Positions 8,565 to 18,340 of a stretch of DNA of 64,000 nt are shown here, piece after piece; positions within the stretch are counted from its first letter, which is position 1; each line of letters begins with the position of its first letter. Source of the DNA: Frisingicoccus sp009929615 (GTDB lineage Bacteria > Bacillota > Clostridia > Lachnospirales > Lachnospiraceae); assembly GCA_028692275.1 (NCBI GenBank), contig JAQUXR010000010.1, positions 1-64,000 of the forward strand. The letters are read 5' to 3'. Under the pieces are notes generated by a model. That model saw nothing but the letters and a program-made list of their open reading frames with translations. It was not told where the DNA came from and searched no databases. Both the position numbers and the translations under genes were made by a program.

Positions 8565-10484
8565 CTATCTCCCTTCATTTTCAATTAGAGGCTTTTTTAA
8601 AAAGCCCATAATTACGCCCCCTGCCACAGAACCTATAGCAATAGCCAGCAGATACTGCAACGGATGGGTCACCGTCGGTATGACAAATATTCCCCCATGG
8701 GGTGCTCGAAGACCACATTGAAACAACATGGATAGGGCTCCTGCTGCCGCCGAGCCTGCAATACAGGACGGTATAACTCTGAAAGGGTCTGCCGCTGCAT
8801 AAGGAATAGCTCCCTCAGAAATAAAGGCCAGCCCCATAATGTAGTTTACATAAGCTGATTGACGTTCTTTTTCCGGAAATCGATTTTTAAAGAATGTCGC
8901 ACAAATTGCAACCGCAATCGGAGGTACCATACCACCGGCCATAACCGCCGCCATTATATCAAAACCATTATTGGCAAGGGCTGCCGTCCCAAAGACATAG
9001 GCCGCCTTATTAAAGGGTCCGCCCATATCTATGGACATCATACCCCCAAGCACTGCTCCTAACAGAATTTTACTTGTTCCGCCCATTGATGCAAGGGCAT
9101 TATTCATCCCTGTATTAATCGCTCCCACAAAAGGATTTATAAGAACCATGACAAATCCTATAACCGCAATACCTGCTACCGGATAGATAAGCATCGGTTT
9201 CATACCTTCGAGGCTTTTTGGAATCCCGGAACACAGCTTCTGAAGTCCCCGCACAATGTAACCTGCAATAAAACCGGCTAAAAGTGTGCCGATAAACCCG
9301 GAACTGACGGGTGAAACCTCACCATAATTCATCAAATTTCCGAAGGTAAAGCCCCCATTTGCAATCGCTCCTCCGACAAAACCAACAGCCAGCCCGGGAC
9401 GATCTGCAATGCTCATGGCAATATACCCCGAAAGTATCGGGAGCATAAAACCAAAAGCCTGACCGCCTATCATTTTAAAGAAGGCCGCCACCGGTGTATT
9501 CATTCCAAAATTTGCAGGATTAATCTGATAATCATCAAACAAAAATGCGAGAGCAATCAATATTCCCCCGCCGATAACAAAGGGCAGCATATGGGACACA
9601 CCGTTCATCAGATGTTTATAAAATCCCCGGCCTGCACTCTCTTCCGCCCCTCCACCATCGTTTTCATGGTGATAAACCCCGGCCTGGCCCTTCACGGCTT
9701 TTTCAAGTAGCATCTCCGGCTTGTGAATTCCCTCGGACACCTTCACCTGAATCACTGGTTTTCCATCAAATCTGGCCATCTCGACATTTTTATCTGCTGC
9801 TATAATAATGCACTGTGCCCCTTTGATATCCTCAGGCGTCAGGGGATTCTTTACACCTCCGGAACCGTTTGTTTCTACTTTAATTGAATATCCCATACGG
9901 GCCGCCTGCTGTTCCAAAGCTTCCTGAGCCATATAAGTATGGGCAATGCCAGTAGGACAGGCTGTTACAGCAAGAATCTGAAAACCACCCGCTTTATCCG
10001 GTTCTATCTCATCCTCCTTCTCAAACTTTTCCATTTCTGCACGGTCAATAATATTCAAAAATTCTTCCTTTGACTCGGCATTGAGAAGCTGTTCTCTGAA
10101 AGAAGTATCCATCAGCAGCATCGACAGTCGACTCAGCACATCCAAATGAACATTTTCTTCTGAATTCGGTGCTGCTATCATAAATATTAAGTATACCGGC
10201 TGGCCATCCAAAGATTCAAAATCTACACCTTCAGGCAGAGTCATGGCCGCCAGTCCGGGGCTTACAACACTGTCTGTTTTAGCATGGGGAATCGCAATGC
10301 CTTCTCCAATTCCCGTCGTTCCCTCGGACTCCCGGTTAAGAACTGCTTTTTTATAAGATTCTTCATCGGAGATATGATTTCCATTTTTCATCAGGCTGAC
10401 CATTTGGTCAATCACTTCCATCTTACCCGAAGCTTTCCCGTTCAGAAGAATACTATTCTTACTCAAAAGTGCGGCAATCTTCAT
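8565..10484 (-). CDS. fruA: PTS fructose transporter, fused enzyme IIABC
   Basis: 639-aa membrane permease that imports fructose as fructose-1-phosphate. Domain order: EIIA (residues 1-145, phospho-His67 in GIAIPHAKT), a short linker, EIIB (residues ~168-262, phospho-Cys in TACPTGIAHTYMA), then EIIC (residues ~290-635, about nine to ten membrane segments with the GGPFNKAAY loop). The IIA-IIB-IIC fusion and length are typical. It lies between fruK and an HPr-like gene, so one transcript supplies carrier, permease and kinase. No FruR-type regulator is adjacent. Confidence 0.93.
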   Translation of the reverse strand: MKIAALLSKNSILLNGKASGKMEVIDQMVSLMKNGNHISDEESYKKAVLNRESEGTTGIGEGIAIPHAKTDSVVSPGLAAMTLPEGVDFESLDGQPVYLIFMIAAPNSEENVHLDVLSRLSMLLMDTSFREQLLNAESKEEFLNIIDRAEMEKFEKEDEIEPDKAGGFQILAVTACPTGIAHTYMAQEALEQQAARMGYSIKVETNGSGGVKNPLTPEDIKGAQCIIIAADKNVEMARFDGKPVIQVKVSEGIHKPEMLLEKAVKGQAGVYHHENDGGGAEESAGRGFYKHLMNGVSHMLPFVIGGGILIALAFLFDDYQINPANFGMNTPVAAFFKMIGGQAFGFMLPILSGYIAMSIADRPGLAVGFVGGAIANGGFTFGNLMNYGEVSPVSSGFIGTLLAGFIAGYIVRGLQKLCSGIPKSLEGMKPMLIYPVAGIAVIGFVMVLINPFVGAINTGMNNALASMGGTSKILLGAVLGGMMSIDMGGPFNKAAYVFGTAALANNGFDIMAAVMAGGMVPPIAVAICATFFKNRFPEKERQSAYVNYIMGLAFISEGAIPYAAADPFRVIPSCIAGSAAAGALSMLFQCGLRAPHGGIFVIPTVTHPLQYLLAIAIGSVAGGVIMGFLKKPLIENEGR

Positions 10485-10495
10485 ATCTATCTCAC

Positions 10496-11407
10496 CTACC
10501 TTAAATAAATATCATTCAGCAGCTTTTCGGTCTCTTCCCTCGTTGCAAATTTCTCTGAAAAGGCACTGGCACTTCCTGCCGCAATACCCATATAAAAAGC
10601 TTTCTCATAGTCCCCTGTCTCTAAATATCCTGCCAGAAAGCCTGCAACCATAGAGTCTCCCGAACCCACAGAATTAATCACAGTGCCTTTGGGTACTCCG
10701 CTTTCATGAACGCAGCCATTGCCATCCACCAAAACAGCCCCATCTCCCGCCATGGAAACCAGTACATTAACTGCTCCCATTTCCTGAAGCTTTTTCCCAT
10801 AGAACACCGCTTCTTCTTTGTTCTTAATATCCGTCTGAAACAGGTCCCCTAATTCTCTATGATTGGGTTTAATCAGAAATGGTTGGTATTTTAATACCTC
10901 CAGCAGCAACTCACCGGTGGCATCAACCACCACCTTTATATCTTTTCCCTGCTGGCTCTCTATTATCTTTTCATAAATGCTCTCAGGCATTGAATCGGGA
11001 ATACTTCCTGCCAATACAAGGATGTCCCCTTTCCTCATCCGCTCCAGCTGCATCATCAGTGCAACCACTGCTGTTCTTGAAATTTCAGGTCCCTGTCCGT
11101 TAATTTCTGTCTCTTCTCTGCCCTTGACTTTGACATTGATTCGGGTCATTCCCTCTTCCAGGGAAATAAAATCTGCCGGACAGCCCTGCTCTTTTAAAGC
11201 TTTCATCAACTGATTTCCTGTAAAACCTGCAGCAAATCCCAGAGCCTTACTTTCATGTCCAAGATTCTTTAAAACAAGGGAGACATTAATGCCTTTGCCG
11301 CCTGCACATATTTCTGCATATTCTGCTCTATTAATTTCACCCACATTTAACTGGTCTAACCGGACAATATAATCTAATGCCGGATTAAAGGTCACCGTAT
11401 ATATCAT
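10496..11407 (-). CDS. fruK: 1-phosphofructokinase
   Basis: 303-aa PfkB-family sugar kinase that converts fructose-1-phosphate to fructose-1,6-bisphosphate, the signal that activates HPr kinase. The N-terminal MIYTVTFNPALDYIV and GGKGINVS are typical of the 1-phosphofructokinase/tagatose kinase group, and the C-terminal GSGDSMVAGFLAG holds the catalytic Asp. I start at the ATG at 11407 because GGAGG precedes it by eight bases; the 25-codon upstream extension runs through the trpA terminator. First gene of fruK-fruA-HPr. Confidence 0.9.
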   Translation of the reverse strand: MIYTVTFNPALDYIVRLDQLNVGEINRAEYAEICAGGKGINVSLVLKNLGHESKALGFAAGFTGNQLMKALKEQGCPADFISLEEGMTRINVKVKGREETEINGQGPEISRTAVVALMMQLERMRKGDILVLAGSIPDSMPESIYEKIIESQQGKDIKVVVDATGELLLEVLKYQPFLIKPNHRELGDLFQTDIKNKEEAVFYGKKLQEMGAVNVLVSMAGDGAVLVDGNGCVHESGVPKGTVINSVGSGDSMVAGFLAGYLETGDYEKAFYMGIAAGSASAFSEKFATREETEKLLNDIYLR

Positions 11408-11441
11408 TGTTTGTTTACCTCCATTGTCACCAGTATAACAC

Positions 11442-11475
11442 AAAATAGGTATAAGACATCGCCTATACCTATTTT
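11442..11475 (-). terminator. inverted repeat between trpA and fruK
   Basis: Perfect 12-bp arms AAAATAGGTATA / TATACCTATTTT with a 10-base loop, 26 bases after the trpA stop. A TATACT hexamer (11432-11437, minus strand) just downstream could be the -10 of a fru promoter without a good -35, so the repeat may end trp transcription and also act as an operator for fruK. Confidence 0.65.
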
Positions 11476-11500
11476 TGTACATTTAAAGATTTTTATTCAT

Positions 11501-12286
11501 TTATTTTACATCTAATTCTGCAACTGCGTTTTTCATCTGACGAATATAATCCGAAACCGGTCCAACGCTTTCTTTGCCATACTGGGCAACTAATTTGACA
11601 ATAGCACTTCCCACGATTGCACCATCAGAAATCGCAGCCATTGCCTTCGCCTGCTCCGGTGTGGCAATACCAAAACCGATAGCACATGGAATATCGGAAC
11701 TTTCCCGTACCAGTTTAACCATGCCCTCGATGTCCGTTTCAATTTTACTCCGTACACCGGTAACACCCATGGACGAGACCACGTAAAGAAATCCTTTGGC
11801 TTCCTTGGCAATCATCCGAATCCGTTCTTTTGAAGTTGGTGCAATCAGGGAAATAATATCCACATCATGCTCTTCACATACTTCAAGAAGTTCGCCCTTT
11901 TCTTCAAAAGGCAGGTCCGGAATAATCAAGCCATCGATACCGCACTCAACACATTTTTTCATAAACCGTTCTTTTCCATAGGTATAAATCGGATTAATAT
12001 AAGTTAAAAATACCATCGGCACTTTGACTTTTTTTCGTGCTTCTTTTACCATATCAAAGAGTTTATCCGTTGTACATCCGGCAGCCAGTGCACGGATATT
12101 TGCCTCCTGAATTACCGTTCCTTCAGCAATCGGGTCGGAAAAAGGAATGCCGATTTCAATCAAATCTGCCCCAGCCTCTTCCATGGCTTCGACAAGTTTC
12201 CCGGAGGTCTCCAAATCCGGGTCACCACCGGTTACAAATCCAATAAATGCTTTTTTATTTTGAAATGCTTCATGTATTCTACTCAT
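11501..12286 (-). CDS. trpA: tryptophan synthase alpha chain
   Basis: 261-aa TIM-barrel subunit that cleaves indole-3-glycerol phosphate to indole and glyceraldehyde-3-phosphate. The catalytic Glu lies in DLIEIGIPFSDP near residue 45; phosphate-binding loops include GVTGVRS and GFGIATPEQ. Length is normal. The start overlaps the trpB stop by eight bases, consistent with coupled synthesis of the alpha2beta2 complex. Last gene of the trp operon. Confidence 0.96.
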   Translation of the reverse strand: MSRIHEAFQNKKAFIGFVTGGDPDLETSGKLVEAMEEAGADLIEIGIPFSDPIAEGTVIQEANIRALAAGCTTDKLFDMVKEARKKVKVPMVFLTYINPIYTYGKERFMKKCVECGIDGLIIPDLPFEEKGELLEVCEEHDVDIISLIAPTSKERIRMIAKEAKGFLYVVSSMGVTGVRSKIETDIEGMVKLVRESSDIPCAIGFGIATPEQAKAMAAISDGAIVGSAIVKLVAQYGKESVGPVSDYIRQMKNAVAELDVK

Positions 12287-13460
12287 AGATATCTACCCCT
12301 CTGTATCTGGCAATGGCCGCTACATCTTTATCGCCCCGGCCTGAAATGTTGACTACAATAATCTTGTCTTTTCCCATGGTTGGTGCCAGTTTCTTGGCAT
12401 AAGCCACAGCATGGGCACTTTCGATAGCCGGAATAATCCCCTCTTTACGTGAGAGATATTCAAATGCTTCTACGGCCTCATCATCGGTTATCGGCACATA
12501 CTGGGCTCGTCCGTCTCTTGCCAGCATGGCATGTTCCGGTCCGATTCCCGGATAATCAAGTCCTGCAGAAATTGAATAAACCGGTGCAATCTGACCATAT
12601 TCATCCTGGCAGAATAAGGATTTCATACCATGGAAAATACCAACGGTACCATTTGCCAGAGTCGCCGCATTCTTATCTGTATCTGCACCTAAGCCTGCTG
12701 CTTCACAGCCAATCAACTGAACATCTTTATCTTCGATAAATTCATAAAAGGCACCCATTGCATTGCTTCCACCACCAACGCAGGCAATAACAGCATCCGG
12801 AAGACGTCCTTCTTTTTCCTTCATCTGCTCTTTAATTTCTTTTCCAATAATCTTCTGATAGTCTCTGACAATCGTCGGAAAAGGATGTGGTCCCATAACA
12901 GAGCCCAATACATAATGGGTATCATCCACACGGCTGGCCCATTCTTTCATTGTTTCATTAACCGCATCCTTTAAAGTCATAGTTCCGCTGGTCACTGCTT
13001 CAACCTCTGCACCGAGCAGTTCCATACGAAATACATTTAAGGCCTGACGCTCTGTATCTTCTTTACCCATGAACACTTTACATTCCATACCCATTAATGC
13101 TGCTGCAGTCGCTGTTGCCACACCGTGCTGTCCTGCACCGGTTTCTGCAATGACTCTGGTTTTTCCCATCTTCTTTGCCAAAAGGACCTGACCCAGAACA
13201 TTATTTATTTTGTGAGAGCCTGTATGGTTTAAATCTTCACGCTTCAGATAAATCTTTGCACCGCCCAGGTCTTTTGTCATCTTTTCCGCATAGTAAAGAA
13301 GTGATGGTCTTCCTGCATACTCTCTGAGCAAGTCATCCAGTTCCCTGTTAAATTCTACATCATTTTTATAATACTCATACGCATCTTCCAGCTCTATGAT
13401 TGCATTCATAAGTGTTTCTGGAATATATTGTCCGCCGTAAAGGCCAAATCTTCCCTTCAT
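12279..13460 (-). CDS. trpB: tryptophan synthase beta chain
   Basis: 393-aa PLP enzyme joining indole to serine. The PLP lysine is in HTGSHKINN, the phosphate is held by GGGSNAMG, and ETGAGQHG gives the catalytic Glu loop. The N-terminal GLYGGQYIPE is typical of the main TrpB1 form that partners TrpA. GGAG precedes the ATG, which overlaps the trpF stop by four bases. Confidence 0.96.
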   Translation of the reverse strand: MKGRFGLYGGQYIPETLMNAIIELEDAYEYYKNDVEFNRELDDLLREYAGRPSLLYYAEKMTKDLGGAKIYLKREDLNHTGSHKINNVLGQVLLAKKMGKTRVIAETGAGQHGVATATAAALMGMECKVFMGKEDTERQALNVFRMELLGAEVEAVTSGTMTLKDAVNETMKEWASRVDDTHYVLGSVMGPHPFPTIVRDYQKIIGKEIKEQMKEKEGRLPDAVIACVGGGSNAMGAFYEFIEDKDVQLIGCEAAGLGADTDKNAATLANGTVGIFHGMKSLFCQDEYGQIAPVYSISAGLDYPGIGPEHAMLARDGRAQYVPITDDEAVEAFEYLSRKEGIIPAIESAHAVAYAKKLAPTMGKDKIIVVNISGRGDKDVAAIARYRGVDIYE

Positions 13461-14101
13461 CCTTGTTCTCCTCTTCTGAGTCCTTTTTCAAAATTCCGGA
13501 CTTCTTTCACAAATTTTTTAACTTTATTTATATCCTTATAGCCATCCGTTTCCACACCGCTGGAAATATCCACACCATAAGGAATGATTTCTTCCAATCT
13601 AAATGAAATGTTTTCCGGTGTCAGGCCACCTGCCATATACCAGGGTAGTGTCAGCTCAGGTACCATTTTCAAATCAAAAGTCTGACCACTGCCGCCTCTC
13701 TGTCCCGGAATGTAGGTGTCCAGCAACAGCATATCTGCACCTATTTTCTCTGCACAGACCACCGACTCCCTATCATCTCTTACCCGAACCGCTTTTATCA
13801 CAGGACAGGTTATTTCCTTTTTTAATTTCTGAATATAGGCTTTATCTTCATCTCCATGAAGCTGGACCTTTTGAATAATCCCCTGCTGAACCAGTTTCAC
13901 AATCCGTTCAGGTTCTTCATTGACAAAAACGCCTACGCTGGTAATATCCGGGCGAAGCATCTGTCGAAGTTCTTTCGCCTGTGCCTCCTCAATCTGCCTT
14001 GGGCTTTTTGCAAAGACAAAACCGGCATCATTGATATCCAGCTGATTTACGCCCTCGATATCCTCCCGACGTCTTAAACCGCAAATCTTTATCTGTATCA
14101 T
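13457..14101 (-). CDS. trpF: phosphoribosylanthranilate isomerase
   Basis: 214-aa single-domain TIM barrel that isomerises phosphoribosylanthranilate to CdRP. KICGLRRREDI at the N-terminus contains the catalytic Cys, and the later LLLDTYIPGQRGGSGQTF contains the catalytic Asp. Unfused to trpC, and overlapping it by four bases. Confidence 0.94.
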   Translation of the reverse strand: MIQIKICGLRRREDIEGVNQLDINDAGFVFAKSPRQIEEAQAKELRQMLRPDITSVGVFVNEEPERIVKLVQQGIIQKVQLHGDEDKAYIQKLKKEITCPVIKAVRVRDDRESVVCAEKIGADMLLLDTYIPGQRGGSGQTFDLKMVPELTLPWYMAGGLTPENISFRLEEIIPYGVDISSGVETDGYKDINKVKKFVKEVRNFEKGLRRGEQG

Positions 14102-14901
14102 TGCTCTATACCTCTTAAATAATCCAGCATAGCTTTCTTATCTTCAGACCGCATCAGTGTTTCTCCGATTAAAACACCATTCACACCACCCTCTCGGAGG
14201 GCTTTTATATCCTCCGGTGTGGAAATGCCGCTCTCTGCAACAAAAAGCACCCCTTTAGATACCATTTCCCGAAGCTTTAAGCTGTTTCTTATATCAACAG
14301 TAAAATCCTTTAAATTCCGGTTATTGACGCCCAGTACCCTGGCTCCTGCCCGGCATGCCTTTTTCACTTCTTCTTCATCATGAGCCTCTACTAAAGCCGA
14401 TACACCAAGACTATCACACAATTTTATGTAGGACGCTATTGTTTCTTCATCCAGTATGGCACAAATTAAAAGAACCGCACTGGCACCTAAGGCCTTGGCC
14501 TGATAAATCTGATAAGGTTCAACGGTAAAATCTTTTCGTAACAGTGGTGTTGCCACTTCAGCATGTATTTCTTCCAGATATTTGTCACTTCCAAGAAAAT
14601 AATCCGTTTCCGTCAATACGGAAATTGCAGCCGCCCCGGCCTTTTCATAGGCCTTTGCGATTTCTATGTAAGGAAAATCTTCTGCGATAAGTCCTTTGCT
14701 CGGTGAAGCTTTTTTGACTTCGCAGATAAACTGGATTTCCGGCGAATTCAAGTTCTTCTCAAAAAGAAAGTCCTCATGTTTTTCTGCCTTCTCCCTCTCA
14801 CGAATTGCCAATGCTTTTGCTTTAACCGCTTCTAACGAAAGAACTTCCATATCTCTGGCCATTCGTTTTCGTGTCGCTGCTACCAAGTCATCTAAAATCA
14901 T
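14098..14901 (-). CDS. trpC: indole-3-glycerol phosphate synthase
   Basis: 267-aa TIM-barrel enzyme closing the indole ring. FICEVKKASPSKG contains the catalytic Lys, LLRKDFTVEPYQI the second Lys and binding residues, and GVNNRNLKDF the phosphate region. Its start overlaps the trpD stop. Normal length. Confidence 0.95.
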   Translation of the reverse strand: MILDDLVAATRKRMARDMEVLSLEAVKAKALAIREREKAEKHEDFLFEKNLNSPEIQFICEVKKASPSKGLIAEDFPYIEIAKAYEKAGAAAISVLTETDYFLGSDKYLEEIHAEVATPLLRKDFTVEPYQIYQAKALGASAVLLICAILDEETIASYIKLCDSLGVSALVEAHDEEEVKKACRAGARVLGVNNRNLKDFTVDIRNSLKLREMVSKGVLFVAESGISTPEDIKALREGGVNGVLIGETLMRSEDKKAMLDYLRGIEQ

Positions 14902-15914
14902 TATTCCACCTCATTTGTTGCTTTTATGAAGGCCTGCATTTTCTGCATTGCTTTGCCGCTGTCAATTAAATTTTCAGCCATAGTCACACACTCACCGATC
15001 TCTTTATCTAAAGCTGCTGCCAGTGCAAGGGACGCATTTAAAACAACGACATCCCGTTTTGCTCCTCTTTCTTTTCCGCTTAAAATATTTTTTGTGATTT
15101 CCGCATTCTCTGCCGGATTGCCCCCGATAAGTTCTGACAGTTCACAGGTTTTTAAGCCAAATTCTTCAGGCACGATATCAAAAGCATCCAGTTTATCTCC
15201 ATCTATGTGACATACATGGGTCGGTCCCGTCAGTGACACTTCATCCAGGCCATCATTGCCACAGACAACAAAGCCTTTATTAACTCCCAGATTTGAAAGA
15301 ACCTGGGCAAGAGATTCAACCATATCCGGATTATAAACACCCATAAGCTGCATGCTTGCTGCCGCCGGATTAGTCAATGGTCCAAGAATGTTGAAAACAG
15401 TCCTGGTTCCCAGTTCTTTACGAACAGGGGCTGCATATTTCATAGATGAATGATGCATCTGTGCGAACATAAAGCAAATACCCGTGTCTTTTAAAACCTT
15501 TTCACACTGTTTTGCCGTAAGGGTGAGCTTTGTACCAAGGGATTCCAAAACATCGGCTGCTCCGCTTTTACTTGATACACTGCGGTTTCCATGTTTCGCC
15601 ACCGGAACACCGCCTGCAGCCACCACAAAGGCTGTGGTTGTGGAAATATTAAAAGTTCCCACTTCATCTCCGCCGGTACCGACAATATCCATAACTTCGG
15701 TTTCCGTATGTAATGCTTCACATTTTTCTCTCATCGATGAAGCACAGGCTGTAATCTCATCAACGGTTTCACCCTTCATACGGAGTGCGGTAAGAAATGC
15801 ACCCATCTGAGCATTGGTCGCCCGGCCGCTCATTACTTCATCCATAACTGTCTTTGCTGTATTAAAATCAAGGTTCTGTCCTTCAACCACTTTTTTAATT
15901 GCTTCCTGTATCAT
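14901..15914 (-). CDS. trpD: anthranilate phosphoribosyltransferase
   Basis: 337-aa enzyme transferring phosphoribose from PRPP to anthranilate. The PRPP-binding GTGGDEVGTFNIST, the KHGNRSVSSKSGAADVLE loop and the metal-binding DEVSLTGPT are all present. It is not fused to trpG, which lies 26 bp upstream. Confidence 0.95.
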   Translation of the reverse strand: MIQEAIKKVVEGQNLDFNTAKTVMDEVMSGRATNAQMGAFLTALRMKGETVDEITACASSMREKCEALHTETEVMDIVGTGGDEVGTFNISTTTAFVVAAGGVPVAKHGNRSVSSKSGAADVLESLGTKLTLTAKQCEKVLKDTGICFMFAQMHHSSMKYAAPVRKELGTRTVFNILGPLTNPAAASMQLMGVYNPDMVESLAQVLSNLGVNKGFVVCGNDGLDEVSLTGPTHVCHIDGDKLDAFDIVPEEFGLKTCELSELIGGNPAENAEITKNILSGKERGAKRDVVVLNASLALAAALDKEIGECVTMAENLIDSGKAMQKMQAFIKATNEVE

Positions 15915-15940
15915 TATTTTTTCCTCCTATTGTTAAGTGT

Positions 15941-16507
15941 TTACATTTCCAAGAAATTTTTCATCATAAGATAACCTTTTGGTGTCAAAATAGATTCGGG
16001 ATGAAACTGAAGTCCATAAATAGGTTTTGTCTTATGAGCAACTGCCATAATCTCACCAATTCCATCTTTTCCAATCACCTTTAAACATTCAGGCATACTT
16101 TCCGGTGCTGCTACCAGCGAATGATATCGAGCGACGTCTTCCTCTTCTCTCAACCCTTTGAAAATTGGGTCCTCTATATCCAAATAAATTCTGCTCTGTT
16201 TTCCATGCATCAATTTTCTCGCATGAACAATCTCACCGCCAAAGGCCTCACAAATCCCCTGATGTCCCAAACACACGCCAAGGATTGGTATGCTTCCATC
16301 CGCTTTTCTTACCAGTTCCTCACAGATTCCTGCTGCCTTCGGATATCCCGGTCCCGGTGAAAGAATGATATGGGATGGTTTTAATTCAAAAATCTCTTCC
16401 ACCGTCATAGCATCATTTCGAATAACCTTTATATCCGGCTGAATACCCCCGGCCATCTGAACCAGGTTATAGGAAAAGCTGTCGTAATTATCAATTAAAA
16501 TCAACAT
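15941..16507 (-). CDS. trpG: anthranilate synthase, glutamine amidotransferase component
   Basis: 188-aa class I glutaminase supplying ammonia to TrpE. The nucleophile is in GVCLGHQGI, the oxyanion strand is SPGPGYP, and the His-Glu pair is in QFHPES. Its start overlaps the trpE stop by one base (TGATG). Sequence alone does not exclude sharing with aminodeoxychorismate synthase, but its place in trp argues for anthranilate synthesis. Confidence 0.94.
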   Translation of the reverse strand: MLILIDNYDSFSYNLVQMAGGIQPDIKVIRNDAMTVEEIFELKPSHIILSPGPGYPKAAGICEELVRKADGSIPILGVCLGHQGICEAFGGEIVHARKLMHGKQSRIYLDIEDPIFKGLREEEDVARYHSLVAAPESMPECLKVIGKDGIGEIMAVAHKTKPIYGLQFHPESILTPKGYLMMKNFLEM

Positions 16508-17967
16508 CAGTCATTCACCTCCCCGGCTTCCTGAATGGCTCGAATGACCGCCATTGCCTTATTCGATGTCTCTTCATACTCTGTTTCAGGAACACTGTCT
16601 GCCACAATGCCGGCACCAGCCTGAACATAAACTCGGTCATCCTTCTTCACGGCCATTCTTATAGCAATGCATGTATCCATATTTCCTGTAAAATCTAAAT
16701 ATCCAAGTGCTCCTCCGTAAATACCTCTCGGAACACCTTCCAGTTCTTCAATAATCTCACAGGCCCGAATTTTCGGTGCTCCCGAAAGTGTTCCTGCCGG
16801 AAGAACGGATTCAATAGCATCCAGGCTGTCACAATCCTCTCGAATATCACCTTCTACCTGGGAACAAATATGCATAATCTTGGAGTATTTATGAATTGTC
16901 ATATAATCACTGACTTCCACCGTACCAAACTTACATATGCGTCCCAAATCATTTCTTCCCAAATCCACAAGCATATTGTGCTCTGCCCGCTCTTTTTCAT
17001 CAGCCAGAAGTTCTGCTTCCAATTTTTTATCTTCTTCCGGATTCTTGCCTCTAGGTCTGGAACCCGCTACCGGAAATGTAATCAATCGTCCATTTTCCAG
17101 ACGAACCAGAGTCTCCGGTGAAGTACTCATAATTTCTTTATCATCAAATTTCATATAAACCATATAGGGAGAAGGATTCGTTGTCCTAAGCACTCTGTAT
17201 GCATTCATCAAACTTCCTCTGTATGGACTTTCAAATCTTCTGGATACTACCGTCTGGAAAGTATCTCCATCGTATATATACTGCTTTGTTTTCTCAACCA
17301 TGTCACAGTATTCTTCTTTCGTCTGATTGCAGACAAAATCCACATTTTTATCCGATTCATAGGTTGGTAACTGACCCACTGACCGTACCAGATCACTCAT
17401 TTTCTGAAGCTGTGCCATGGCCTCACCATAATTTTCCATGGCCTTGTCTGTTTTCATATGAACAATCAGACAAATCTTCTGTTTCAAATGATCATAGGCA
17501 ATAATTTTATCAAAAAGCATCAGGTCATAATCTTCAAACTCACCACTTTTTAACTTCAAAGTCGGTTCGGCATAACCAATCATTCCATAGGAAAAATGTC
17601 CGACAAATCCACCGGTAAAGGGTGGCATGTCCGGAAGGCTTGGGGCCTTGTATTTCTCTAATATATTTCGAATAACCTCTAAAGGTTTCTTTGTCTCAAT
17701 CACCTGGCTTCTACCATCTGTCTCAATCGTTACAATGCCGTCTTTGCAGCTCACCCGCATCTTTGGCTCATATCCAAGAAAGGAATAACGTCCCCATTTT
17801 TCGCCGCCTTCTACACTTTCTAATAAATAATATCTCTGACTTATTGCTGAAACTTTTGTCAGCATGGATATTGGCGTCATCATATCCGCGTATATCTCTT
17901 TGCATACCGGAATAATGTTGTAATCTCCTGCCAATGCTAAAATCTGGTCACATTCTGGACGTATCAT
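16507..17967 (-). CDS. trpE: anthranilate synthase component I
   Basis: 486-aa chorismate-utilising enzyme. The N-terminal LLES (near residue 48), followed by RYSFLGYEP, forms the tryptophan feedback-inhibition site. The C-terminal chorismate domain carries RNDLGR, the AGTLSGAPK motif and GIYGGALGY. GAGGAGGG precedes the ATG at 17967. First structural gene of trpEGDCFBA; its leader holds a T-box and three 118-bp repeats. Expected regulation is therefore by uncharged tRNA-Trp (T-box) and by feedback. Confidence 0.95.
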   Translation of the reverse strand: MIRPECDQILALAGDYNIIPVCKEIYADMMTPISMLTKVSAISQRYYLLESVEGGEKWGRYSFLGYEPKMRVSCKDGIVTIETDGRSQVIETKKPLEVIRNILEKYKAPSLPDMPPFTGGFVGHFSYGMIGYAEPTLKLKSGEFEDYDLMLFDKIIAYDHLKQKICLIVHMKTDKAMENYGEAMAQLQKMSDLVRSVGQLPTYESDKNVDFVCNQTKEEYCDMVEKTKQYIYDGDTFQTVVSRRFESPYRGSLMNAYRVLRTTNPSPYMVYMKFDDKEIMSTSPETLVRLENGRLITFPVAGSRPRGKNPEEDKKLEAELLADEKERAEHNMLVDLGRNDLGRICKFGTVEVSDYMTIHKYSKIMHICSQVEGDIREDCDSLDAIESVLPAGTLSGAPKIRACEIIEELEGVPRGIYGGALGYLDFTGNMDTCIAIRMAVKKDDRVYVQAGAGIVADSVPETEYEETSNKAMAVIRAIQEAGEVND

Positions 17968-17992
17968 CTTGATTTCCCTCCTCTTTCATTAC

Positions 17993-18337
17993 TTTTGTGC
18001 TGATGTCTTCGACATCCCATCTCGCAGCTTCGCTGCTCGATGATGGACATTCGCCAAATGGCCTTTCGTGCAAGCACGAGGCCGCTTGGCTCATTGTCAG
18101 CCTCCACCTATTTTGTGCTGATGTCTTCGACATCCCATCTCGCAGCTTCGCTGCTCGATGATGGACATTCGCCAAATGGCCTTTCGTGCAAGCACGAGGC
18201 CGCTTGGCTCATTGTCAGCCTCCACCTATTTTGTGCTGATGTCTTCGACATCCCATCTCGCAGCTTCGCTGCTCGATGATGGACATTCGCCAAATGGCCT
18301 TTCGTGCAAGCACGAGGCCGCTTGGCTCATTGTCAGC
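17993..18337. repeat. three tandem 118-bp palindrome-rich repeats in the trp leader
   Basis: Units at 17993-18110, 18111-18228 and 18229-18337 (the last lacks the final 9 bases) look identical. Each holds a series of small hairpins: GATGTCTTCGACATC, GCAGCTTCGCTGC, GCCAAATGGC, CGTGCAAGCACG. The unit nearest the T-box is bounded by inverted 11-mers TTTTGTGCTGA / TCAGCACAAAA; the other two have CTCCACCTA at the joint instead. The array sits between the T-box terminator and trpE and would be transcribed. It resembles a REP/MITE-like element amplified in place. Open frames inside it are by-products, since 118 is not a multiple of three. Confidence 0.9.
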
Positions 18338-18340
18338 ACA

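Noticed and set aside
17993..18337. CRISPR array
   Set aside because: The repeated unit is 118 bp with no variable spacers between copies, and no cas genes are nearby.
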